From positions 1-63,301 of the forward strand of contig CALWIK010000001.1 in NCBI GenBank assembly GCA_944380725.1: a stretch of DNA of 63,301 bases. Reading direction: 5' to 3'. This stretch comes from an uncultured Clostridia bacterium. Lineage in GTDB: Bacteria > Bacillota > Clostridia > Oscillospirales > Acutalibacteraceae. How positions within the stretch are numbered: the stretch's first letter is position 1; every line of letters starts with the position of its first letter. Shown here piece by piece: positions 53,949 to 62,449 of the stretch. The translations under genes and the position numbers were made by a program. The notes below the pieces were generated by a model, which was given only the letters and a program-made list of their open reading frames with translations, ran no database searches and was not told where the DNA came from.

Positions 53949-54305
53949 GTGGAATATGTAAAAGCTTTTTTAGTAGGCGGTTTAATCTGTATGGTAGGAC
54001 AAATTTTAATTGATAAAACAAAGTTAACACCAGCGAGAATTTTGGTGTTGTTCTTGACTTTAGGAGTAGCTTTAACTGCAGTAGGCCTATATGAACCACT
54101 AGTTAACTTTGCTGGAGCCGGGGCAACAGTGCCTATAACTGGTTTTGGATATACTATGGCAAAAGGCACTATTGAAGCTGTAAAAGAAAAAGGCCTTTTG
54201 GGAGTTTTAACTGGTGGTTTTGCAGCTAGCGCAGCCGGCATTGCCGCAGCAATATTTTTTGGATATATTGCTGCAATTGTTTCAAGATCTAGCGATAAAA
54301 ATTAA
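53949..54305 (+). CDS. spoVAE: Stage V sporulation protein AE
   Basis: The 118-residue membrane protein has VKAFLVGGLICMVGQILID, TPARILVLFLTLGVALTAVG and a GLLGVLTGGFAASAAGIAAAI helix, matching SpoVAEb. It is part of the dipicolinate channel of spores. The start is GTG at 53949, after GGAGTG. Downstream is spoVT (101 nt), not spoVAC or spoVAD, which is unusual. Confidence 0.92.
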   Translation: MEYVKAFLVGGLICMVGQILIDKTKLTPARILVLFLTLGVALTAVGLYEPLVNFAGAGATVPITGFGYTMAKGTIEAVKEKGLLGVLTGGFAASAAGIAAAIFFGYIAAIVSRSSDKN

Positions 54306-54406
54306 TTGTTAAAACTAATATTATTTGTTTTACATGTAAATCTAAAAAAATAAAATAAAAAATCTTCAAAAATTTAATTATAAAAAATATGGAGGTATAA
54401 ATTAAA

Positions 54407-54946
54407 ATGAAAGCAACAGGAATAGTAAGAAGAATAGATGATTTAGGTAGGGTAGTAATTCCAAAAGAAATAAGACGTACTTTGCGCATAAGAGAAGGGG
54501 ACCCACTAGAAATATATACAGATACGGAAGGTGGGGTTATTTTTAAAAAATATTCTCCGGTAGGGGAGCTTGCCCAATTTGCTACAACTTATTCAGATGT
54601 TTTGTCTCATACTTCAAATTTTCCTACAGCAATTTGTGATAGAGACCATGTAGTTGCTGTATCGGGTTTGCCTAAAAAAGAGTATCTCGAAAGAAGGCTA
54701 ACGTCATCATTAGAAGATCTGATGGAATCTAGGCGTAGCTATGTTCTTACAAAAGAAGAGAATAAACCGATAGTGCCAATTGAAGGGATTGAAACAAAAG
54801 CAGTAGTAATTTTTCCTATAATAGTAGCTGGAGATGTCACTGGAGCGGTAATTTTATTGCAGAATGATAGCAACAGTATACCGAGTGCTACAGAAGCCAA
54901 ATTAGCCCAGGCTGCGGCAGAATTCTTGGGCAAACAAATGGAATAA
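54407..54946 (+). CDS. spoVT: Stage V sporulation protein T (AbrB-type regulator)
   Basis: The 179-residue protein has the AbrB swapped-hairpin domain MKATGIVRRIDDLGRVVIPK, followed by REGDPLEIYTDTEGGVIFKKYSP, and a GAF-like C-terminal domain (residues 60-178). SpoVT tunes sigma-G dependent genes in the forespore. The gene follows spoVAE, itself a usual forespore gene. GGAGG precedes the ATG. Confidence 0.97.
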   Translation: MKATGIVRRIDDLGRVVIPKEIRRTLRIREGDPLEIYTDTEGGVIFKKYSPVGELAQFATTYSDVLSHTSNFPTAICDRDHVVAVSGLPKKEYLERRLTSSLEDLMESRRSYVLTKEENKPIVPIEGIETKAVVIFPIIVAGDVTGAVILLQNDSNSIPSATEAKLAQAAAEFLGKQME

Positions 54947-54963
54947 TAAAATTAAAAAAATAA

Positions 54964-54994
54964 ACTGTCCGAGTTTTTTCGGACAGTTTTCTTT
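54964..54994. terminator. Bidirectional terminator after spoVT
   Basis: ACTGTCCGA (54964-54972) pairs with TCGGACAGT (54979-54987), followed by TTTCTTTT, between convergent genes. Confidence 0.9.
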
Positions 54995-55854
54995 TAATTG
55001 TTAAAATTATTGCAGCCGCATCCGCAATTACCATTTGAATCACTACTGTTATCTGTAGAGCGAGGAGGGAAAAATTCTTCTGTAGGAAATTCTAGTCTAT
55101 TAAATAATTCACAAGGGTTATCGGATGTAGTAACACACTCTTTTTCAGGAACACAAAAGTCGTAAGAAGGAACTAGCATTTGAACACTGCGCTCTAGTTG
55201 AACTATAGTGAAAATACCGATTGTAACATAAACCGTATTTGCATTGTTAGTTAACTGAAATTCTCCACCAAACTTTTTGCACACGCATTCTGGTATATGA
55301 CAGCCTAATTCGCAACCATCGTGATGATCACAACAAATCTTTGCGGATAGCCCGATAGGTTCAGCAACTTGCACTGTAGCTTTGGGCAGATTTTTAAGTG
55401 GAGAAGAATTTAAATCTAAGTCGTCATAACAAGCTCCAGAATTAAAAATCTTAACCTTTCCTTCGCTGCCAAATAATATTACTTTTTTAGAAGATACTGC
55501 AAGACCGGTTACATTAACAGGGCAAGCTGCAGGAGATAAAAATACATCAAGATTAACTTCAAAGAAAAATGTCATGTCAACAGAGTAAAAACCCTTATTA
55601 AAAGGAAGCGAATCAAGATCCACATAAACAGTTAAAACATCCACTGTCTTGATTCTAACTGTACAGGCTTGATCAATAACATGCTGGCCAGCTTCTGTAA
55701 AATACACATGTAGATCTTGTAGGCAATCTTTGTCTGTACAAGAATCATAAACTCTAGAGGTATTAATGCAGACAGCTTCTTTAAAACTTCCAGTAGAATT
55801 TTCACATGCACCGTTTAACGTATTTGTTGCAGTCGGAAATGTGTTTTCAGACAT
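54994..55854 (-). CDS. Conserved cysteine-rich protein of Clostridia (possible spore surface protein)
   Basis: The 286-residue protein starts with a variable tail, then EAVCINTSRVYDSCTDKDCL and DLHVYFTEAGQ, a beta-rich body, and a Cys/His cluster around KICCDHHDGCELGCHIPEC (near residue 190), ending in a Ser/Asn/Gly/Cys tail (GNCGCGCNN). No signal peptide or membrane segment is seen. I recall similar hypothetical proteins in spore-forming Clostridia, but no function is established. Its Cys content and lack of a leader fit a coat-like protein. GGAGG precedes the ATG. Confidence 0.65.
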   Translation of the reverse strand: MSENTFPTATNTLNGACENSTGSFKEAVCINTSRVYDSCTDKDCLQDLHVYFTEAGQHVIDQACTVRIKTVDVLTVYVDLDSLPFNKGFYSVDMTFFFEVNLDVFLSPAACPVNVTGLAVSSKKVILFGSEGKVKIFNSGACYDDLDLNSSPLKNLPKATVQVAEPIGLSAKICCDHHDGCELGCHIPECVCKKFGGEFQLTNNANTVYVTIGIFTIVQLERSVQMLVPSYDFCVPEKECVTTSDNPCELFNRLEFPTEEFFPPRSTDNSSDSNGNCGCGCNNFNN

Positions 55855-55975
55855 AAATAAAAGCCTCCATTCGAAGATTAACTATGTTTTCAATACCATA
55901 CTATGTTAAAGGCAGTGTAAAGTTACAGAAATTTTAATTTTAATTATCCTGTTTTCAAAAATAATCTATATATGT

Positions 55976-55981
55976 TATAAT
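55976..55981 (+). promoter_or_regulatory. Extended -10 element upstream of the SIS/pseudokinase genes
   Basis: TGT-TATAAT, with no good -35. It would give a leader of about 165 nt (55988-56152) that holds the palindrome GAGATCTC and a small GTGA...TCAC hairpin; no known riboswitch was recognised. Confidence 0.45.
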
Positions 55982-56152
55982 ATCTCTAAAGTGAATTAAA
56001 ATCACGAGATCTCTATATTTAAGATAACATAATTTTTTACTGCATTTACACTTATTACCAGGTTGAAATGTCCGGTGGATACTATTTTGCTTTTATTGGA
56101 ATAATTATTTAACCGCAACAAAGATTAAAAAATTTTGCAAGGAGTGCTAAAA

Positions 56153-56722
56153 ATGAGGGTCTTAAATAGTATAAAAGAAAAAGATGTTTTTGATTATAGC
56201 ACCGTTTTGCAAAAAGAAAAGGATGTTTTATTAAATAAAAAATCTAAAGACAAAGTTTGTACAATACAAGATTTATATGATATGACAGTGCTAAATAATG
56301 ATATAAACATAGATTTGGCTGCAGATTTAATATATAACGCAAAAAGTTTAAAAATAATTGCGGATTCTAGTAAGGACATTTTTGAACTATTTGTGAATTT
56401 TTCTAAAGATATTAAGTTGTTAGGAATAAATTGTGCAGAGTTATATTCGATGGGAAATAATGTAATTTTAGAAAAAAATGATACAGTTCTTGTTTTTTAT
56501 AATAATCAAAAAGGTGAATTGTACCGTAGTTTCTTGTGGCAATGTTTAAAGAAAAAATTAAAAATTATAAATATTTCATCTAAAAAAATTGAAAAATTCG
56601 AAAACAAAAAAACAATAACAAATTTATATTATTTAAGCTGCTCACAATTAAACAAGGTGATGTGTATTGAAATTCTTATAAAATGTGTATATTTAGGATT
56701 ATTAACAAAGTTTAAATCTTAA
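56153..56722 (+). CDS. SIS-domain-like protein (RpiR C-terminal-like, without HTH)
   Basis: The 189-residue protein has a pattern resembling the sugar isomerase domain of RpiR-type regulators: LAADLIYNAKSLKIIADSSK, SKDIKLLGINCAELYSMGNN and DTVLVFYNNQKGELYRS, then a strand and helix. The Ser/Thr-rich sugar-phosphate loop is degenerate (NNQKGE). The N-terminal HTH of RpiR is absent. GGAGTG precedes ATG 56153. The next gene starts 41 nt downstream, so it likely acts with the pseudokinase. The call is by pattern only. Confidence 0.5.
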   Translation: MRVLNSIKEKDVFDYSTVLQKEKDVLLNKKSKDKVCTIQDLYDMTVLNNDINIDLAADLIYNAKSLKIIADSSKDIFELFVNFSKDIKLLGINCAELYSMGNNVILEKNDTVLVFYNNQKGELYRSFLWQCLKKKLKIINISSKKIEKFENKKTITNLYYLSCSQLNKVMCIEILIKCVYLGLLTKFKS

Positions 56723-56763
56723 AAATTAGAAAGGTGAGTTTTATAAAACACAAGGGAGAAAAC

Positions 56764-58356
56764 ATGAAAAAATTTAAAAATTTGTGCATAAAATGTATGA
56801 ATGATAAAGGAAATCTAAAAAAATGTCCTTTTTGTGGGCATGTAAATGATAACTATTATACTGTGAACGCAAATGAAAAATTATTAATTTTGCAAGATAA
56901 ATATGTAGTAGGAAATAAAATCTGGAAAGACGCAGAGTCCGTTTGTTATATAGGTTATGATATAAAAAATAATTCTAAAGTTCATATTCGAGAATTTTTT
57001 CCGGCTGAAATATGTAAAAGAGATAATAATGAGCGACGTTTGTTAATAAAAGAGAGCTGTGAAAAAAAATATGAAAGTTTAAAAATTAGTTTTTTAGATT
57101 ATTTTAGGTCATTAGCAAGAGTGAGAGATATAGATGCGATTACCTCTGTTTATGATATTTTTTTAGATTATGGAACAGCTTATATTGTTTCAAAAGCTAT
57201 AGAAGGAATAACTCTTTTAGATTTTATAAAGAAAAACAAAAAACCTTTAGATTGGGAAACAGCAAAAATATTATTTATGCCTGTTATTTCAGCATTTAGA
57301 AGATTAAGTCAAGTGGGCATTTTGCACCTTGCGATAAATCCTAGGTCTTTAATAGTCGCAAAAAATGGAAGAATGTATGTCTCAAACTTTTCTCCTCCAG
57401 AATTAAGACAAGTTGGAACATTTTTAGATTTTGATTTTTACAAAGGGTTTACGGCTCCTGAACAATATGTTAAAAATTTTAAATTGACTACTTCAGCAGA
57501 TATTTATGGGATTGCAGCAACATTATTTTTTGCGTTGGTAGGGTTTGAACCCAAAGATGCTTTGGCAAGAGAATCAGATGATCGCTTGTTAATACCCGTA
57601 AAAATCTTAAAAAATATTCCACCTTATGTTGTATCTGCAATTTCAAATGGAATGAAAATCAATGCAAAATCACGCATACAGGATTTTGCTACTTTAAGAG
57701 ATGAGCTTACGGAAACATCGGCAAAACATTTTAAAGAAAATGAATATGGTTATAATAAAATTAATTATAAAAATATCAAGAATATAAAAAAGAAAAATCT
57801 TATTTGGATTATAAGTGCCACAATTATAACACTAACATTATTTTTTTTTATTTTTTATTTAATAAATAATGAAGGAAATAAAATTAATAGAATAAATGCT
57901 AATAATGACAATATTTTATTGCAAGACTCTACTGGATTAAAAGAAAATATTATTGTTCCTAATTTTATTGGCCAATCTTTTGATGATTTACAAAAAAATT
58001 TTAGTGAAGAGGATTATAGCATATTGCTTGCTGAAGAAGTCTTTGACGAAAATGTTGATGCTGGAAAAGTTTTATCACAAACTCCTCAACCTCAATCTTC
58101 GGTAAAAAAAGGCTCTAATATAATTTTAACTGTTAGTAAAGGACCCAAATTTAGACCTTTGCCAGATATAGATGGATTACCTTTATCTCAGGCTGCTTCA
58201 GCTTTAACTAAAGAAGGTTTTGTTCCTATTAAAGAATCTCAATATAGCAACAATGTTCAAGAAGGAAATGTGATTGGATACAAAAATCGTTCTAAGGGAA
58301 GTAAGTTAGAGTATGGCTCACAGATAACTATTCTTGTTAGCAAAGGAAAAAGGTAA
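56764..58356 (+). CDS. Zinc-ribbon pseudokinase with transmembrane segment and two PASTA domains
   Basis: The 530-residue protein has a zinc ribbon (Cys 8, 11, 21, 24), a protein-kinase fold (about residues 45-335), one membrane segment (about 345-367) and two extracellular PASTA domains (about 395-530). The kinase motifs are lost: HIREFF in place of VAIKEFF (Lys to Arg76), HLAINPRSL (188-196) with Ala for the catalytic Asp, and SNFSPPE in place of DFG. The late APEQY survives. PASTA domains bind peptidoglycan fragments, so this looks like a wall sensor or scaffold without catalysis. ATG at 56764 follows GGGAG. Confidence 0.85.
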   Translation: MKKFKNLCIKCMNDKGNLKKCPFCGHVNDNYYTVNANEKLLILQDKYVVGNKIWKDAESVCYIGYDIKNNSKVHIREFFPAEICKRDNNERRLLIKESCEKKYESLKISFLDYFRSLARVRDIDAITSVYDIFLDYGTAYIVSKAIEGITLLDFIKKNKKPLDWETAKILFMPVISAFRRLSQVGILHLAINPRSLIVAKNGRMYVSNFSPPELRQVGTFLDFDFYKGFTAPEQYVKNFKLTTSADIYGIAATLFFALVGFEPKDALARESDDRLLIPVKILKNIPPYVVSAISNGMKINAKSRIQDFATLRDELTETSAKHFKENEYGYNKINYKNIKNIKKKNLIWIISATIITLTLFFFIFYLINNEGNKINRINANNDNILLQDSTGLKENIIVPNFIGQSFDDLQKNFSEEDYSILLAEEVFDENVDAGKVLSQTPQPQSSVKKGSNIILTVSKGPKFRPLPDIDGLPLSQAASALTKEGFVPIKESQYSNNVQEGNVIGYKNRSKGSKLEYGSQITILVSKGKR

Positions 58357-58394
58357 TGGAATTTTTATGTTTTTTTCAAAATATAATAACTTAA

Positions 58395-58420
58395 GCCGCC
58401 GCGCAGTATAGTGCGGCGGC
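58395..58420. repeat. GC-rich hairpin between the pseudokinase and feoA
   Basis: GCCGCCGC (58395-58402) pairs with GCGGCGGC (58413-58420). No T run follows on the plus strand. Its central 18 nt (58399-58416) is the reverse complement, with one mismatch, of 19509-19526. Confidence 0.7.
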
Positions 58421-58429
58421 AAAAATATG

Positions 58430-58458
58430 TTTACAGCAAATTTATTTTGTGGTATAAT
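58430..58458 (+). promoter_or_regulatory. Promoter of the feo operon
   Basis: TTTACA (58430-58435), 17-nt spacer, perfect TATAAT (58453-58458). No clear palindromic iron-regulator box was recognised. Confidence 0.75.
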
Positions 58459-58507
58459 AATCAAATGTTAACCTTGGCTAACTTTTATTTTAGAGAGGAG
58501 ACTTTAC

Positions 58508-58738
58508 GTGAAATCTGTAAACGATTTGAAACCAGGTCAGTTAGGAATTGTGGATAAAATTATTTGCGAAAAATCATTACGGCGTAGAATTGCTGATATG
58601 GGAATAATTCCGGGAGCTTTAATTATTATGAAACGTATCGCTCCTTTTGGGGACCCTATACAAATAAATGTACAAGGTTCTGATATTAGTATTAGAAAAT
58701 CTGAAGCTGAAAATATAAAAATTAAAGAAAGGAAATAG
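58508..58738 (+). CDS. feoA: Ferrous iron transport protein A
   Basis: The 76-residue SH3-like protein has LKPGQLGIVDKIICEKSLRR, ADMGIIPGALI and DPIQINVQGSDISIRKSEA. FeoA assists the FeoB permease. The start is GTG at 58508, behind AGAGGAGA. It stops 3 nt before feoB. Confidence 0.93.
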   Translation: MKSVNDLKPGQLGIVDKIICEKSLRRRIADMGIIPGALIIMKRIAPFGDPIQINVQGSDISIRKSEAENIKIKERK

Positions 58739-58741
58739 TCA

Positions 58742-60832
58742 ATGTCTACTTTTACGCCAATAAAAGAAAAGAATTTAAGCACTGTTAAGTCTAAAAACTT
58801 AAAAGTAGCTTTAGTAGGGAACCCAAATTGCGGAAAAACAACACTTTTCAATAAATTAACAGGAAGTAATCAACATGTTGGCAACTGGCCAGGTGTTACG
58901 GTTGAGAAAAAAGAAGGTTTTTTAAAATTTAAAAATATGACCATTGATGTACTTGATTTGCCGGGAATCTATTCTCTATCGCCATACTCTTCGGAAGAAA
59001 TTATTACTAGAACCTGCTTGCTGGAAGATGACCCGGATTTAATTATAAATATTATTGATGCAACAGTTTTAGAGAGAAATTTATATCTTACGACGCAACT
59101 TTTGGAACTTCAAAAGCCGATGATTGTAGCTTTTAATATGATAGATATTGTTGAAAAAAAGGGAGATTTAATTGATTATAGGAAGTTTAGAAGTGAATTA
59201 AATGTACCAATTATACCAATATCTGCAAATAAAGGGACCGGAATTAAAGAACTTTTAGATTTAGCTATTGAGCATATTGTAAACAAAGATAAACCAATAA
59301 TAAAGAAAATATATGAAGACAAAATAGAAGATGTTATCTCTAAAATAGAAAACGAATTAAACTCAGGTTTTAGCTTGAGTCGAGTTAAAAGAGAAATAAG
59401 CTTACGTTGGTTAGCTATAAAATTATTTGAAAATGATGAAATGATCTTGAAAAAAATAAACTTGTCTAGATCACAAAAAGAAAATATACGTTTATACGAG
59501 AGTGTGATATCGCTTCCGGAACATATGGATGCTCAAATGCTTATAGCAGATCAAAGGTATAGATACATATATAAGCTGTGTAAAAACGCAGTAAAAAGAA
59601 AAAATACGCCAGAACATATAACTTTAACTGATAAAATTGATAGAGTTGTTACAAACAAATTTTTGGCAGTCCCGATTTTTGCACTTATAATGATTTTAAC
59701 GTTTTATATAACTTTTGGCCCTATTGGTTCTTTTTTTAGGACAGAATTTGAGTTTTTTATAAAAGATATATTGGGTGGTAATATATCAAATTTGTTGATG
59801 AATCTGGGAGCCTCTGAATGGACAAAAAGTTTGATAGCTGGAGGAATAATTGAGGGGGTAGGTTCGGTAATTTCGTTTTTGCCGCAAGTCGTTATATTAT
59901 TTACTTTGCTTTCTATCTTAGAAGATAGTGGATATATGGCTAGAGCTGCTTTTATTACCGATAAACTATTGCGTAAAGTAGGTTTATCGGGGAGGGCATT
60001 TGTGCCGTTATTAATGGGTTTTGGATGTACTGTTCCTGCTGTGCTGGGAACTCGTATTTTAGAAAAAGAAAATGACAAAAAACTTACTATATTAATGATA
60101 CCTTTTATGTCTTGCAGCGCAAAAATGCCAGTTTATGCAATGTTTATTGGGGCATTATTTAAAGAACATCAAGTTTTAGTTATTTCTTCAATTTATTTAT
60201 TGGGCATTTTGATGGCAATTTTTACTGCGGCCATTTTTAAAAAGCCTGTGTTAAAAGGAAAGACTTCTTCTTTTTTAATGGAATTACCGGAATATAGATT
60301 TCCTAATTTTAAAAATTTATGTATGCATGTGGGCGAAAGAGTAAAAGACTTTGTAGTTAAGGCAGGAACCATTTTGCTTGTAGCTACAATAGTGATTTGG
60401 TTTTTACAGTCATTTAATTTTAACTTGCAGATGGTCTTGGATAGAAGAGATAGCATTTTGGCTTCTTTTGGGATGACTATTGCTCCTATATTTTCTATTT
60501 GCGGATTTGGAGATTGGCGTGCGGCGGTTTCTTTGCTTTCAGGATTAATTGCTAAAGAATCGGTTATTAGCACGATAGCAGTCCTTTATGGAACAGGAGG
60601 GCTAGCGTGCACATCTCAAGTTATAATGGATCAATTTTCCGTAATTTCTGCTTATGCGTTTATGGTGTTTGTTTTATTATATACACCATGTATAGCAGCA
60701 TTATCTGCGATACATAAAGAGTTTAAAAGTTTTAAATGGACAGCAATTGCAGTTATTTATCAGCTAACTTTGGCTTGGCTTGTTTCTGCTATAGTATATC
60801 AGTTGGGAACTTTTATATATAATGTTGTGTGA
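58742..60832 (+). CDS. feoB: Ferrous iron transporter FeoB
   Basis: The 696-residue protein has an N-terminal G domain (GNPNCGKTTLFNKLTG, HVGNWPGVTVEKKEG, DLPGIYSLSPYSSEE, NMID), a linker, then the membrane part with two gate halves (GSVISFLPQVVILF, GFGCTVPAVLGTR, SCSAKMPVY, FGDWRAAVSLLSGLIAKE and YTPCIAAL). It imports Fe2+ across the membrane. It is in one operon with feoA, a Cys-rich partner and a DtxR-like regulator. Confidence 0.98.
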   Translation: MSTFTPIKEKNLSTVKSKNLKVALVGNPNCGKTTLFNKLTGSNQHVGNWPGVTVEKKEGFLKFKNMTIDVLDLPGIYSLSPYSSEEIITRTCLLEDDPDLIINIIDATVLERNLYLTTQLLELQKPMIVAFNMIDIVEKKGDLIDYRKFRSELNVPIIPISANKGTGIKELLDLAIEHIVNKDKPIIKKIYEDKIEDVISKIENELNSGFSLSRVKREISLRWLAIKLFENDEMILKKINLSRSQKENIRLYESVISLPEHMDAQMLIADQRYRYIYKLCKNAVKRKNTPEHITLTDKIDRVVTNKFLAVPIFALIMILTFYITFGPIGSFFRTEFEFFIKDILGGNISNLLMNLGASEWTKSLIAGGIIEGVGSVISFLPQVVILFTLLSILEDSGYMARAAFITDKLLRKVGLSGRAFVPLLMGFGCTVPAVLGTRILEKENDKKLTILMIPFMSCSAKMPVYAMFIGALFKEHQVLVISSIYLLGILMAIFTAAIFKKPVLKGKTSSFLMELPEYRFPNFKNLCMHVGERVKDFVVKAGTILLVATIVIWFLQSFNFNLQMVLDRRDSILASFGMTIAPIFSICGFGDWRAAVSLLSGLIAKESVISTIAVLYGTGGLACTSQVIMDQFSVISAYAFMVFVLLYTPCIAALSAIHKEFKSFKWTAIAVIYQLTLAWLVSAIVYQLGTFIYNVV

Positions 60833-60853
60833 ATTATAGGAGGCTTTGAAATT

Positions 60854-61054
60854 ATGATAGATTTATTAGTTGCTTTTTTTGCTGTTGCAGTAGTTATTAT
60901 TGTTATTGCAAAGCAGATTAAATTATATAAGAAGAAAGGTCTTAAGGCATTTTGTGAGGGGAATTGTATTTTTTGCCAAAAGTGTTGTTTAGAATATAAA
61001 AAAGGAGAATGTTATGAAATCCAGCGTAAAGTTGAAGTTGACAAGCTCTCTTGA
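60854..61054 (+). CDS. FeoB-associated Cys-rich membrane protein
   Basis: The 66-residue protein has one membrane helix (residues 3-20), a basic stretch and a Cys-rich tail (Cys 34, 38, 41, 44, 45, 53), the pattern of the small proteins found after feoB in Firmicutes. A role in iron passage is inferred. GGAGG precedes the ATG. The end overlaps the next gene by 41 nt in another frame. Confidence 0.85.
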   Translation: MIDLLVAFFAVAVVIIVIAKQIKLYKKKGLKAFCEGNCIFCQKCCLEYKKGECYEIQRKVEVDKLS

Positions 61055-61403
61055 GGATTATTTGGAAGTAATTTATTTACTTACAAAAGACAAAGGTGAG
61101 GTTAGAATTACGGATATTGCTGTATTTATGAACCTTTCAAAACCGAGTGTAAATAGGGCGATAGTTAGCTTAAAAGAAAACGCATTATTAGAACATGAAA
61201 GATATGGGACAATAAAACTTACGAAAGATGGCTTACTTTTAGCAAAAGAAATTTACTTTAGACATGAAACGTTAACAAAATTTTTTGTTAACACTCTTGG
61301 TATAGATCCAGATATTGCTCAAAATGATGCCTGTAAGATAGAGCATATTATAAGCCATCAAACATTAAACAAACTGGTTGCATATATGAATAAATCTATT
61401 TAA
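61014..61403 (+). CDS. DtxR/MntR-type metal-dependent repressor
   Basis: The 129-residue protein has the winged helix SSLEDYLEVIYLLTKDKGEVR and SKPSVNRAIVSLKENALLEH, and the metal and dimer region with FRHETLTKFF and DACKIEHIIS (Cys107, Glu110, His111, matching the DtxR Cys-x2-Glu-His ligand set). The third SH3-like domain is absent, as in MntR. Its place at the end of feoAB suggests that it controls iron uptake. AAAGGAG precedes the ATG. Confidence 0.9.
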   Translation: MKSSVKLKLTSSLEDYLEVIYLLTKDKGEVRITDIAVFMNLSKPSVNRAIVSLKENALLEHERYGTIKLTKDGLLLAKEIYFRHETLTKFFVNTLGIDPDIAQNDACKIEHIISHQTLNKLVAYMNKSI

Positions 61404-61837
61404 TTAAGTTTAGAATTTTGAAATTAGTTTTAAAATATAACATGTAATTTTCAACAAAAAATACGATTTTTTTGCCATATACTGTCGCAAATAAACAAAG
61501 TTTTATTTTTTTATTGTAAAGTATATGCAAAAGAATATTGTTGTGTTATAATTATGAAGAAAAATTAAGGGGGGTGTATTTTGCGTTTGAATTTTTTGAT
61601 TTGAGGGATAAGCGAATCTCGTCAAGCTGAAATCATATAATATGCTTATATGTGTACCCCCAATTATTATTAAGAATGAGTAGAAAATGTTTTTATTGAA
61701 ATTTGCATTTTCTAGATCAATGTTTTATTAACTAAAATGGTTTTAACTTTCATTGTATTAAAATAAAAATTTTCATGAAAAACAAAAAATATTAATGATA
61801 TAATGAAAGAATATAATTTTTCAAGGAGAGTTTTTAT
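61404..61837 (+). other. Long intergenic region before the repeat-tailed secreted protein
   Basis: About 430 nt without an open frame of note. It holds an extended -10 (TGT-TATAAT, 61544-61552), a structured segment (61569-61661), a 9-bp hairpin TAGAAAATG/CATTTTCTA (61681-61714), and an extended -10 (TGA-TATAAT, 61796-61804) for the next gene. Confidence 0.7.
61569..61661 (+). ncRNA. Putative structured RNA, family not recognised
   Basis: GGGGGT (61570-61575) pairs with ACCCCC (61656-61661) and the helix continues with G-U pairs. Inside, TTGAGGGAT (61601-61609) pairs with ATCTCGTCAA (61616-61625) around a 6-nt loop with one bulge; ATAAGC/GCTTAT (61608-61613 with 61644-61649) is a mutually exclusive alternative. 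It lies just after an extended -10 promoter. It matches no riboswitch or small RNA family that I know. Confidence 0.4.
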
Positions 61838-62374
61838 ATGAAAAAATTTTTGTCGGTCTTGCTGTCACTTGCTATAATAACAGCAACACCTAATACAGGC
61901 TTATGCTTGTCAAAAGAAGAAAAACAGTCTGCAAAAAGAGCATCTGTTTCTTGGAAGGTAGTAAAAGAAACTTGTAAAGATATTGCGCATGTAATTTATG
62001 ATAATGCAGCATTAATTTCGGCATCTGTAGCTGCCATTACTTTATCTTCAATACCTGCTTTTAATGGTTTAAAAAATCGTGCCGAAATAAATAGAATTTT
62101 ATCCGACCTTACTCTAAATAATAAAGAAAAAGCTATTAAGATAGTTAAAATTTTACTTTTAGGCAAGGGTACAACTGAACTCCAAAATATAGAGGAGAAA
62201 AATAACGACCCAGTAAATCCAACAGAATCAGAGGAGCCAAAGGAAGAGCAAACAAATCCGACTGAATCAGGGGAGCCAAAGGAAGAGCAAACAAATCCAA
62301 CTGAATCACCAAAACCAACTTCAACTCCTGCGTCAACGCCAAAGGAAAAAGTTTTTAAGAAGCTATTTGGTTAG
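61838..62374 (+). CDS. Secreted protein with tandem Pro/Glu/Thr repeats
   Basis: I do not recognise this 178-residue protein. It has a signal peptide (residues 1-25), a helical middle with a hydrophobic stretch (about 50-75, AALISASVAAITLSS), then about three copies of a 14-residue unit, NPTESGEPKEEQT in consensus, and a Thr/Ser/Pro segment ending KVFKKLFG. The repeats are near-identical in DNA over 42-nt units (62214-62310). AAGGAG precedes the ATG; a terminator follows. Confidence 0.75.
   Translation: MKKFLSVLLSLAIITATPNTGLCLSKEEKQSAKRASVSWKVVKETCKDIAHVIYDNAALISASVAAITLSSIPAFNGLKNRAEINRILSDLTLNNKEKAIKIVKILLLGKGTTELQNIEEKNNDPVNPTESEEPKEEQTNPTESGEPKEEQTNPTESPKPTSTPASTPKEKVFKKLFG
62214..62310 (+). 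repeat. 42-nt tandem repeat inside the secreted protein gene
   Basis: Two full copies and one partial of a unit reading GAGCCAAAGGAAGAGCAAAC plus flanking AATCC-ACTGAATCA. The nearly unchanged DNA suggests recent expansion or slippage. Confidence 0.75.
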
Positions 62375-62381
62375 AAATAAT

Positions 62382-62416
62382 AAAAAAGTGTAGAGACTTA
62401 ATCTCTCTACACTTTT
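62382..62416. terminator. Terminator between the repeat-tailed gene and tspO
   Basis: AAAGTGTAGAGA pairs with TCTCTACACTTT, followed by a T run, between convergent genes. Confidence 0.9.
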
Positions 62417-62449
62417 TACTATTTTTATATAAAATATGAAAATATTTTT

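Noticed and set aside
58381-58430. Hairpin at 58395 as an ordinary terminator for the pseudokinase gene
   Set aside because: The stem is strong, but an A run rather than a T run follows on the plus strand, so a simple intrinsic terminator is not supported.
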